7,491 nucleotides of DNA. It comes from Ignavibacteria bacterium (GTDB lineage Bacteria > Bacteroidota > Ignavibacteria > Ignavibacteriales > Melioribacteraceae). This document shows, one piece after another, positions 1-6,152 of the stretch. Within the stretch, counting starts at the first letter, position 1; every line of letters starts with the position of its first letter. The stretch spans positions 1 to 7,491 of the forward strand of contig QILJ01000558.1 in the NCBI GenBank assembly GCA_003233295.1, in the 5' to 3' direction. The notes under the pieces are model-generated. The model worked only from the letters and a program-made list of their open reading frames with translations. It searched no databases and was not told the DNA's origin. A program made the translations under genes and the position numbers.

Positions 1-480
1 GAAAAAGCTGAGTATTGGGCATTGATTTGGGGAACTTTTGTTATGGGGGCTACCGGTTTCATCCTCTGGTTCCCGACTACAGTTGGCAATTGGGCTCCGA
101 TATGGTTGATCAAGGTATCTGAGATAATACATTTTTACGAGGCAATTTTAGCTTCGTTGGCAATTCTTGTATGGCATTGGTTCTTTGTAATTTATCATCC
201 TAAAGAATATCCTATGAGCTTTACGTGGATTGATGGTCAAATGTCTATGGAAAAATACAGACATCACCATGAAAACTCTTTCAGAAGGATATTATTAGAA
301 TGGCATGACTATCACACGAATAAAAAGGATAAAAACAAATTAGGAAATTATACCAAATTAATCATGTCAACATTGGAGAAAAATGGATTCGACCCCGAAG
401 AAGTTCTACAGAATGAATTGAACAATGATCCGGAACTGAGAGTATGGTTTGAAAACGAAATTTCGAAAGGAAAAGATTAA
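1..480 (+). CDS. cytochrome b/b6-domain membrane protein, C-terminal part
   Basis: The frame is open from base 1 (reading EKAEYWALIWG...), so this is the 159-residue C-terminal end of a longer protein whose start lies outside the window; the TTG at 22 is an internal Leu codon. Two hydrophobic segments are visible, at about residues 7-25 and 42-65. H44 (in IIHFYEAILA) and H59 (in WHWFF) sit where the four-helix di-heme cytochrome b family (Ni/Fe-hydrogenase and formate dehydrogenase gamma type) places heme ligands. The phrase IYHPKEYPMSFTWIDGQMS after the last helix is also typical of that group. The family moves electrons between the quinone pool and periplasmic partners such as multiheme cytochromes or dehydrogenases. 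The last 80 residues are hydrophilic and charged, presumably a cytoplasmic tail. The physiological partner would be encoded upstream and cannot be seen. The family call is good; the specific complex is unknown. Confidence 0.8.
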   Translation, partial: EKAEYWALIWGTFVMGATGFILWFPTTVGNWAPIWLIKVSEIIHFYEAILASLAILVWHWFFVIYHPKEYPMSFTWIDGQMSMEKYRHHHENSFRRILLEWHDYHTNKKDKNKLGNYTKLIMSTLEKNGFDPEEVLQNELNNDPELRVWFENEISKGKD

Positions 481-511
481 TATGGGTTTAATTTTATTAT
501 AAACTAAATAT

Positions 512-518
512 AGAGGTG
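512..518 (+). promoter_or_regulatory. Shine-Dalgarno site of the ABM-like gene
   Basis: AGAGGTG lies 6 nt upstream of ATG 525. It decides the start, because the alternative GTG start (516) lies inside it. Confidence 0.7.
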
Positions 519-524
519 TCTTAT

Positions 525-827
525 ATGTATGCAAGAGTAACTACACTTCATCTGAATATATCTAAACGTCAGGAAGCGATTGACATTTATAAAAACAGTG
601 TTATTCCTGAGGCGAAACAGCAGAAGGGCTTTAAGGGAGCTACATTTTTTGTGAATAAGAATTCCGGTAAGTTTGTTTCAATCACAATTTGGGAAGATAT
701 GGATGCAGCAGTTGCAAACCAGAAAAGCGGTTATTTCCAGAAACAAGTCGATAAATTTTCGCATCTACAAGTTGTTGTACCGGAATTTGAAGGGTTCGAT
801 GTACCTGTAATTGATTATGGTAATTGA
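525..827 (+). CDS. antibiotic biosynthesis monooxygenase (ABM)-like small protein
   Basis: A 100-residue soluble protein with no signal peptide. Its layout fits the ABM / dimeric alpha-beta barrel fold: an N-terminal strand (YARVTTLHLNI), a helix (RQEAIDIYKNSVIPEAKQQ), the turn GFKGATFFVNKNSGKFVSITIWED with two strands, then a helix rich in Ala and Gln and a last strand near LQVVVPEFEGF. ABM-fold proteins include heme-degrading and quinol monooxygenases, but many small members have no assigned substrate, and nothing here fixes one. The ATG at 525 is preferred over the in-frame GTG at 516, because that GTG is part of the Shine-Dalgarno stretch AGAGGTG (512-518), which lies 6 nt before the ATG. 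The gene follows the cytochrome b gene after 44 nt with no terminator between them, so cotranscription is likely. Confidence 0.8.
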   Translation: MYARVTTLHLNISKRQEAIDIYKNSVIPEAKQQKGFKGATFFVNKNSGKFVSITIWEDMDAAVANQKSGYFQKQVDKFSHLQVVVPEFEGFDVPVIDYGN

Positions 828-898
828 GGATAAAATTCTTTAAATGCTTTTTGTTTTTTCAGAGAACGCTATAGTATTGATTGTCAAATTTGTGTTTT

Positions 899-922
899 TT
901 TGTTAAGATATTTTATAACAAA
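899..922. repeat. small inverted repeat in the 828-1242 gap
   Basis: TTTGTTA (899-905) and TAACAAA (916-922) are perfect 7-nt arms around a 10-nt loop, 72 nt after the ABM stop codon. A T-run precedes the hairpin but none follows it on the plus strand, so it is a poor intrinsic terminator. It may still protect or end the upstream transcript. Confidence 0.35.
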
Positions 923-938
923 CTACATTTTTGATAAA

Positions 939-1030
939 CAAACGTGAAATGTCAAACGTCAAAATAGAAGCATGAAATATTGAAGTTATTTTTTCACATT
1001 TCACGTTTGCCTTTTCACTTGCACTTGCGG
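939..1030. repeat. heptanucleotide-periodic inverted repeat
   Basis: CAAACGTGAAATGT (939-952) and its exact reverse complement ACATTTCACGTTTG (996-1009) form 14-nt arms around a 43-nt loop. The left half continues with a 7-nt period from 939 to about 987, with units resembling CAAACGT or GAAATGT (consensus roughly SAAAYGT). The right half shows the complementary units from 996 to about 1030, decaying outward. No reading frame crosses it. It resembles the short heptameric repeats known from intergenic DNA of several bacterial groups, described in cyanobacteria as STRR. A related structure lies at 4589-4645. Confidence 0.6.
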
Positions 1031-1060
1031 CTTTGTCGCAATATGTACTACCTAGGAAAA

Positions 1061-1133
1061 TGTCATTCAGGCAGTTAGCGGATTACGATGGAATTTTACG
1101 AAAGATTTCTGATAAAACCATTTCGGAGTGACA
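1061..1133. repeat. degenerate MITE-like / REP-like element with TGTCATTC ends
   Basis: The 73-nt segment begins TGTCATTC and ends GAGTGACA (reverse complement TGTCACTC, 7 of 8 matching). Inside lie GGAATTTT (1090-1097) and AAAGATTTC (1101-1109), an imperfect inner inverted repeat. From memory, this nested pattern of outer TGTCATTC...GAATGACA and inner GGAATCTT...AAGATTCC is seen in small non-coding intergenic repeats of many genomes. This copy is eroded. There is no transposase or coding potential. Confidence 0.45.
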
Positions 1134-1242
1134 GTTGCTAGCAAGTTATACAAAAATTTCTCGGAATAAATAAAGATGTTATCATAAGCAAAATCCATCA
1201 AATTATTCTTACTTTCCATCTCAAATATTTTTATCTTCGATC

Positions 1243-2289
1243 ATGTCAAATAATTTTTCTCAGGATAAATCAGTAAATTCCTTCATAAACCCGGTCGATC
1301 GTATAACTGCCATGTGGGCGTTCAGTGAAGCAGCTTTTGGAGGAATTCTTCATGCACTTAAAATTCCGTTCACAGGCTTATTTGTCGGTGGAGCTGCGGT
1401 AATATTTATAAGTTTGATCGCTCTCTACTCCAACAAAAGCACTACAATACTTAGGTCAACTCTGCTTGTGGTCTTGATAAAATTTATTATTTCTCCTTAC
1501 ACACCGATCAATGCATATTTTTCTGTATTTGCAGAGGCGATCTTAGGAGTGATTTTATTTGTGGTCATCAAGCATTATTCATTTGCCGCCCTTCTATTGG
1601 GTGTTGGATCTTTACTATTCTCTGCTTTTCAAAAAATATTTGTTATCACTATTCTCTTCGGTTATACGATCTGGCAATCGATAGATATTTTCAGCAATTA
1701 TGTTATTAATATTTTTATTTCAACAGAAAATGTATCAATAGCATTCAGTTATTTTTTGATCGGATTATATATATTTATTCATCTTACCGGCGGAATAATT
1801 GCGGGTATTACTGCTGGAAGAATTCCCAAGTGGATAAACGATTTTTCCGGTGAAATTGAATATGATAAAATTATACCCACAGATGAAATAAAGAAGAAAG
1901 AGGGAAAAAGGAAGCGGAAACCCTGGTTTCAAAAAAAATCGGGAATATTTTTAATTGTTATGGCTATTATTCTGGTTGCTTTGTCATACTTAGGTAATGG
2001 ATCCGAAACCAATTTACCTTTGAACATCTTAATAATGTTCATTCGGTCAATTATTATAACTTTATTATGGTTTGTATTTATTTCTCCTATTGCAACCAAA
2101 TTTCTTCAGAAGTTTTTAAATAATAAGAAATCAACATACTCCGGTGACGTAGAAAATATTTTGAATCTACTTCCCGAAATGAAAGCGATAGTAAAATACA
2201 GTTGGGAAAAATCTAATATTAAAAATGGATTGAGCAGACTGAAACTTTTTACAAGTTATCTCTTTGTAATTATATTAGGAAAAGGTTAG
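1243..2289 (+). CDS. multi-pass membrane protein of unknown function, possibly ECF S-component-like
   Basis: This 348-residue integral membrane protein has hydrophobic segments at about residues 43-62, 68-86, 92-110, 113-129, 131-146, 165-192, 234-251 and 258-283. A strongly charged loop at 195-232, rich in Lys, Glu and Arg (KKKEGKRKRK), splits the six-segment N-terminal part from the C-terminal pair, and is probably cytoplasmic. The N-terminal half (AFGGILHALKIPFTGLF, then SPYTPINAYFSVFAEAILG) is small-residue-rich and recalls substrate-binding S components of energy-coupling-factor vitamin transporters or an uncharacterised relative. This is an impression, not an identification. The tail from 300 on (amphipathic, ending near LFVIILG) has no recognisable domain. 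No ATPase or EcfT gene is nearby, so if it is a transporter subunit its motor is elsewhere. There is no Shine-Dalgarno site before ATG 1243; ATG 1312 (residue 24) is a weaker alternative that would still keep every membrane segment. Confidence 0.7.
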   Translation: MSNNFSQDKSVNSFINPVDRITAMWAFSEAAFGGILHALKIPFTGLFVGGAAVIFISLIALYSNKSTTILRSTLLVVLIKFIISPYTPINAYFSVFAEAILGVILFVVIKHYSFAALLLGVGSLLFSAFQKIFVITILFGYTIWQSIDIFSNYVINIFISTENVSIAFSYFLIGLYIFIHLTGGIIAGITAGRIPKWINDFSGEIEYDKIIPTDEIKKKEGKRKRKPWFQKKSGIFLIVMAIILVALSYLGNGSETNLPLNILIMFIRSIIITLLWFVFISPIATKFLQKFLNNKKSTYSGDVENILNLLPEMKAIVKYSWEKSNIKNGLSRLKLFTSYLFVIILGKG

Positions 2290-2409
2290 TCAATAATTTC
2301 TGTCAGAGACTCAAATTTGTTTGTAAAGTCTTCTATTCTATTTTATAAAATATTTTCAAAAGTTTCTGATTTTATTTTTAGTTTCTACTGCCAATAATTT
2401 ATTATTATT

Positions 2410-4566
2410 ATGAACCACAAAACAATCCTTAAAAACACATTCGGTTTCGATGAATTCCGACCGCTGCAAGAAGATATTATTAATTGCATTCTTAATAAAA
2501 AGGACTCACTTGTAATAATGCCGACAGGTGGAGGAAAATCTCTTTGTTATCAGATACCTGCGCTAATTTTTAATGGATTAACTATTGTTATTTCTCCCTT
2601 AATTTCTTTGATGAAAGATCAAGTTCAGCAACTTACTGAGGTTGGTATCAATGCAGTTTTTCTAAACAGTTCTCTTTCACCAGAAGATTACAAAATTAAC
2701 GAAGAGTTAATAAGAAACAACAAAGCAAAGTTATTATACGTCGCACCGGAAACTCTTACTATGGAGAAAACCCTTAACTTGCTGTCTTCGGTAAAGGTTG
2801 ATTGTATAACAGTGGATGAAGCTCATTGTATCTCAGAATGGGGACATGACTTCCGCCCGGAGTATCGGCAGATTGCAGACATTAGCTTAAAATTCAAAGA
2901 TGCTGTTATTGCTGCATTTACTGCAACGGCAACTCCTCAAGTTCAAGATGATATTATTAAAAATCTAAGGCTCAAAAATTCTAAAAAGTTTGTCGCAAGT
3001 TTTAATAGGAAAAATTTATACTTACAAATTATACCCAAACACGATCCCTTAACTCAAACGGTAGAACTCTTAGATAAATACCCTAATCAATCTGGAATTA
3101 TTTATTGTTTTTCGCGAAGACAAGTTGATGAACTTTATGAAGAACTTCATTATAGAAAATTCTCCGTACGACCTTACCATGCCGGTTTATCGGATGCAGA
3201 GAGGAAAAAGCACCAGGAAGAATTTATTAAAGATGATGTGCAGATTATTGTTGCTACAATTGCTTTCGGGATGGGGATCAACAAACCCAATGTCAGGTTC
3301 GTAATTCATCACGATCTGCCAAAGAATATTGAATCATATTACCAGGAGATCGGTAGAGCTGGCAGAGATGGTTTAAGAGCACACTGTTTACTACTTTTCG
3401 GTTACGGTGACATTAGCAAAATAAATTATTTTATTGATCAAAAGGAAGAGAAGGAAAGACGAATTGCAAAAATACATCTTGATGCACTAATCCGATATGC
3501 GGAAACTTATAATTGCCGGCGAATTCCATTATTGAATTATTTCGGTGAAAGGTATGATCAAGAAAAATGCGGGATGTGCGACAACTGTGAGAAAGAAGAA
3601 AAGGATCTTGTAGATGTGACAACAGAGGCACAAAAATTTCTTTCATGCATAAAACGAACCGGCGAAATTTTTGGCGCTATGCATATTGTTGATGTGCTGC
3701 GTGGCTCAAAGGCTCAAAAAGTGATAAATAAAAATCACCATCTGCTCTCAACTTTCGGAATTGGTAAGGATCTTACAAAAGAACAGTGGTTAAACTTATC
3801 ACGTCAATTTTTACAGTGCAGTATAATTATCAAAGATTTTGAATATGGTAGCCTAAAGATTACTGGTCTTGGTCTTGATGTATTAAAAGGAGAATTAAAA
3901 GTAAAAGGAAAGTTGATTGATGAGACACTCCAATATAAAAAACAACCTGAGACCACTTTACAATATGATCAAAAATTATTCGAATCGTTACGAATACTAA
4001 GAAAAAGACTTGCAGATAAATCTAACATTCCTCCATACGTGATCTTCCCGGATAAAACTTTAATTGAAATGGCGACATACTTTCCACAAACTGAAAATGC
4101 TTTAACAAGAATTCACGGAGTGGGTGAACAAAAATTGAAAAGATATGGAAATATCTTCCTTAAAGAAATTATTAAGTATTGTAAAATTCATAACATAGCC
4201 GAAAAATTAACCGGCAAGTCCAGAATTATAAAAAGATCCTCACTAAAAAGTAAACGATTTATTGAGGTTGGTGAAGCATACAAACAATGCAAAAATTTTG
4301 ATGAACTAGTAAATAAGTTTAACGTGAAGCAAAACACAGTTATCAGCCATTTGGCTACCTATGTAAGAGAAGGTAATAAAATCAACCCGGATATGCTGGT
4401 TAAGCTGATTGACACAAATGAAAGGAAACAACAGGAAGTCTTTAAAGCATTTGAAAAATTAGGTGCGGATTCTCTTAGACCAATTTTTGATGAATTAGAA
4501 GAAACCGTTACTTATGATGATCTGCACATTCTAAGGATTTGTTATTTAACTCAAAACTATGACTGA
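2410..4566 (+). CDS. recQ: ATP-dependent DNA helicase RecQ
   Basis: A 718-residue superfamily 2 3'-5' helicase that acts in recombination, fork repair and joint-molecule processing. In order: motif 0 FGFDEFRPLQ (11-20); Walker A TGGGKS (39-44); motif Ia around ISPLISLMKDQ (61-71); DEAH box (136-139) followed by the RecQ aromatic-rich loop CISEWGHDFRPEY; motif III TATAT (171-175); motif IV around GIIYCFSRRQ; motif V ATIAFGMGINKPNVRFVIHHD (start 282); and motif VI QEIGRAGRDG (312-321). The zinc site has C369, C387, C390 and C393. A winged-helix RQC region follows (about 405-500), then HRDC (about 521-592, with IHGVGEQKLKRYG), then an extra helix-turn-helix tail (about 615-718). E. coli RecQ is 609 residues; the roughly 110-residue excess is this tail, common in Bacteroidota-type RecQ. 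All catalytic motifs are intact. ATG 2410 puts motif 0 at the usual place; no Shine-Dalgarno site is present in the AT-rich leader. Confidence 0.97.
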   Translation: MNHKTILKNTFGFDEFRPLQEDIINCILNKKDSLVIMPTGGGKSLCYQIPALIFNGLTIVISPLISLMKDQVQQLTEVGINAVFLNSSLSPEDYKINEELIRNNKAKLLYVAPETLTMEKTLNLLSSVKVDCITVDEAHCISEWGHDFRPEYRQIADISLKFKDAVIAAFTATATPQVQDDIIKNLRLKNSKKFVASFNRKNLYLQIIPKHDPLTQTVELLDKYPNQSGIIYCFSRRQVDELYEELHYRKFSVRPYHAGLSDAERKKHQEEFIKDDVQIIVATIAFGMGINKPNVRFVIHHDLPKNIESYYQEIGRAGRDGLRAHCLLLFGYGDISKINYFIDQKEEKERRIAKIHLDALIRYAETYNCRRIPLLNYFGERYDQEKCGMCDNCEKEEKDLVDVTTEAQKFLSCIKRTGEIFGAMHIVDVLRGSKAQKVINKNHHLLSTFGIGKDLTKEQWLNLSRQFLQCSIIIKDFEYGSLKITGLGLDVLKGELKVKGKLIDETLQYKKQPETTLQYDQKLFESLRILRKRLADKSNIPPYVIFPDKTLIEMATYFPQTENALTRIHGVGEQKLKRYGNIFLKEIIKYCKIHNIAEKLTGKSRIIKRSSLKSKRFIEVGEAYKQCKNFDELVNKFNVKQNTVISHLATYVREGNKINPDMLVKLIDTNERKQQEVFKAFEKLGADSLRPIFDELEETVTYDDLHILRICYLTQNYD

Positions 4567-4588
4567 TTCCTATTGCGATAAATAGCAT

Positions 4589-4645
4589 GTGAATCGTAAG
4601 TCTAATAGTTAAATCTCTATTTTACCTTCACGACTTTCGATTTAC
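4589..4645. repeat. second heptad-type imperfect inverted repeat after recQ
   Basis: GTGAATCGTAAGTC (4589-4602) pairs with the reverse complement of GACTTTCGATTTAC (4632-4645), matching 12 of 14, across a 29-nt loop. Read from the right arm, units such as CGTAAAT and CGAAAGT follow each other every 7 nt. The build resembles the element at 939-1030, although the unit sequence differs. It starts 22 nt after the recQ stop and has no T-run after it, so it is not a clear terminator. Confidence 0.45.
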
Positions 4646-4721
4646 GAAAAAGAAACGGGATTCATTCCTTCAAAATCTTATCAAACCTGCTCAGATGCTT
4701 TTTATCGGAGAAAAATAACTT

Positions 4722-4743
4722 GTCCTACTTCTGCGGGAAGGAC
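4722..4743. repeat. short GC-richer hairpin in the recQ/fadL-like gap
   Basis: GTCCT (4722-4726) and AGGAC (4739-4743) can pair, with a nested CTTC/GAAG alternative. It lies between the heptad repeat and the terminator. It may be the eroded end of another small intergenic repeat, and no function can be assigned. Confidence 0.25.
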
Positions 4744-4768
4744 TTAAGTAACAATACTGTAGTAAGAT

Positions 4769-4795
4769 AAAAAAAAGAGCGTCCGAAGACGCTCT
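4769..4795 (-). terminator. Rho-independent terminator of the fadL-like gene
   Basis: On the minus strand, AGAGCGTC and GACGCTCT form a perfect 8-bp stem closed by a TTCG tetraloop (stem 4776-4783 with 4788-4795). A run of eight T residues follows (complement of 4769-4776). It lies 25 nt beyond the stop codon of the 4821-6070 gene. On the plus strand no T-run follows, so it serves the minus strand only. Confidence 0.93.
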
Positions 4796-4820
4796 ATCAT
4801 TAAGAATTTTGAAAATCGAA

Positions 4821-6070
4821 CTAGAATTTCCATCCAAGCCCAATACTGAAAGCAAATACATTCATTTGATGCTTGCCTGGCATAGCATATTTGTCAGGAT
4901 TCGCTGGATCAAAAGGAATATCCCTTTCCGCACCAATTAAATATTCAAGACCGGCTTCAACTGATAGTTTTTCTCCATAATATCCAAAACCACCAGTAAC
5001 AACATTGTTGCTTGATGATGGGAAAAGAATGTTTAATGTTTCATCCGGAGCTGGTGCTGGATCATTATAATAGCCCAATCTTAAAGCGATTGATTTTGAA
5101 ACCATATATTCAGCGCCGACACGTATTTGAACTGCATCTTTCCATTTTAATTCAAATTCATTCTGTCCAGATCCTTCCATAACTGCTTTCCAATATGGAT
5201 CATCATACTCGGCAACTAATTTATCAAGAGTTGACCACTGGCTATATTGTGCATCTAAAGCCAAAGTTAAACGATCAGACGGTCTGTATGCAACACCGCC
5301 GCCAATCCACATCGGCCAGGTAACATCACGTGAAAAAGAGCTTGTTTCAGGACCAGGTGCCATAGTAGGAGGATTATTCGGAATGTTCGGGAACATCGTA
5401 TTTGTAGCATCACCGCTCATAGCTACTTTTGTACTTGTTCTGAATGAAACACCGGCTGAAAATGCTTTGGAGAAATCATACTTCAATCCAACTGTAACAC
5501 CAACTCCTGTTCCGGATGATGTTTCACTAAATTGGAAAACTCCCAACTGGCTTGCTGCCGGCTGTTTCATATCGAACAGTCCGTAATAAATATTCACTGC
5601 AACACCGGCAGAAAACTTATCCGTTATTTGATAAGCAACAGAAGGTGAAATTGAGATCACACCAATTTGCGACATTAACTCTTTTCCAGCCGCTCCTGGA
5701 CCATATAGATCTTCCGGATTCCATTCAGCACCTAAACCTGCCGGCACATAAATACCTAATCCAAATGCCCATTTTAAAATTTGCGAAAAGCCCCGGAGCA
5801 GTGTAAATTTTACTATTGGTAGATGCATCAATCACATTGCTAGGATTCATGTCGTTTTTATAAGTTGCCGCCGGCATAATACCAGTAAAGTAAATATCGA
5901 TACTTGATTCAACGTTAGTCAAACCTGCCGGGTTCCAATAGATAGCTGAACCCACCCATACCTAGTGCACGAGTACCAACACTATTTAAACTCAATCCAT
6001 TAGCTAAAGCACTTGAGCTAACTGCAAAGATCAAAAATAGTGAAATTAATGTTGTACGAACTTTTTTCAT
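4821..6070 (-). pseudogene. OmpP1/FadL-family outer-membrane transporter, broken by two frameshifts
   Basis: FadL-type proteins are outer-membrane beta-barrels that let hydrophobic molecules such as fatty acids or aromatics cross. Translation from ATG 6070 gives a signal peptide (MKKVRTTLISLFLIF..., cleavage likely after ALA) and the family start NGLSLNSVGTRALGMGG, then runs out of frame and stops at 5915-5917 after 51 codons. SAIYWNPAGLTNV resumes in a second frame, with the usual AFVGLADD-like stretch missing. This implies an out-of-frame deletion of about 8-9 codons at 5949-5956. A second shift occurs at the GGG run (minus strand, 5768-5770): FANFKMG passes into AFGLGIYVPAGLGAEW, as if one G were extra. 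The third frame is then open to the stop and carries alternating beta strands, ending in GLGWKF with the C-terminal Phe typical of barrels. Repaired, the protein would be about 424 residues. Either the gene is dead or the assembly is faulty. Confidence 0.85.
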
Positions 6071-6075
6071 GTCTT

Positions 6076-6081
6076 CTCCTT
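6076..6081 (-). promoter_or_regulatory. Shine-Dalgarno site of the fadL-like gene
   Basis: On the minus strand, AAGGAG sits 5 nt before ATG 6070. This confirms that the signal-peptide ATG is the native start, even though later in-frame shifts break the gene. Confidence 0.75.
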
Positions 6082-6102
6082 TCATAATTTGTAAATAGTT
6101 AA

Positions 6103-6118
6103 TTGAGTTAGAACTTAA
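6103..6118. promoter_or_regulatory. operator-like palindrome upstream of the fadL-like gene
   Basis: TTGAGTT-AG-AACTTAA is a 16-nt palindrome with one mismatch, 33-48 nt upstream of ATG 6070, where a regulator or promoter element would act. The half-site AACTTAA recurs in both arms of the inverted repeat upstream of the neighbouring gene (7298-7338). The binding role is inferred. In AT-rich DNA a 7-nt match can arise by chance. Confidence 0.35.
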
Positions 6119-6152
6119 ATCATTTAATATTCGTATAGTTTATATTGTTAAT

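Noticed and set aside
22..480. TTG start at 22 for the first gene
   Set aside because: The frame is open to base 1 with family-like sequence before it, so the TTG is an internal Leu codon of a truncated gene.
516..524. GTG start for the ABM-like gene
   Set aside because: The GTG is inside the Shine-Dalgarno stretch of the ATG three codons later.
939..1030. CRISPR-like array
   Set aside because: The units are only 7 nt, degenerate and contiguous, with no spacers and no cas genes.
1025..1041. TTGCG/CGCAA hairpin as a terminator or riboswitch part
   Set aside because: It has only 5 bp with a 7-nt loop, no T-run and no recognisable riboswitch core around it.
3431..3646. Minus-strand 71-codon open frame inside recQ
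   Set aside because: It lies opposite intact RecQ helicase and zinc-domain coding sequence, has no similarity to a known family and no ribosome binding site.
5383..5806. Plus-strand open frames opposite the fadL-like gene
   Set aside because: They are antisense to recognisable beta-barrel sequence and have no family features.
5725..5955. Separate 76-residue protein starting MGSAIYWNPAGL
   Set aside because: It is the middle frame of the broken FadL-like gene: SAIYWNPAGLTNV is the conserved family motif, and the ORF end is out-of-frame readthrough past the second shift.
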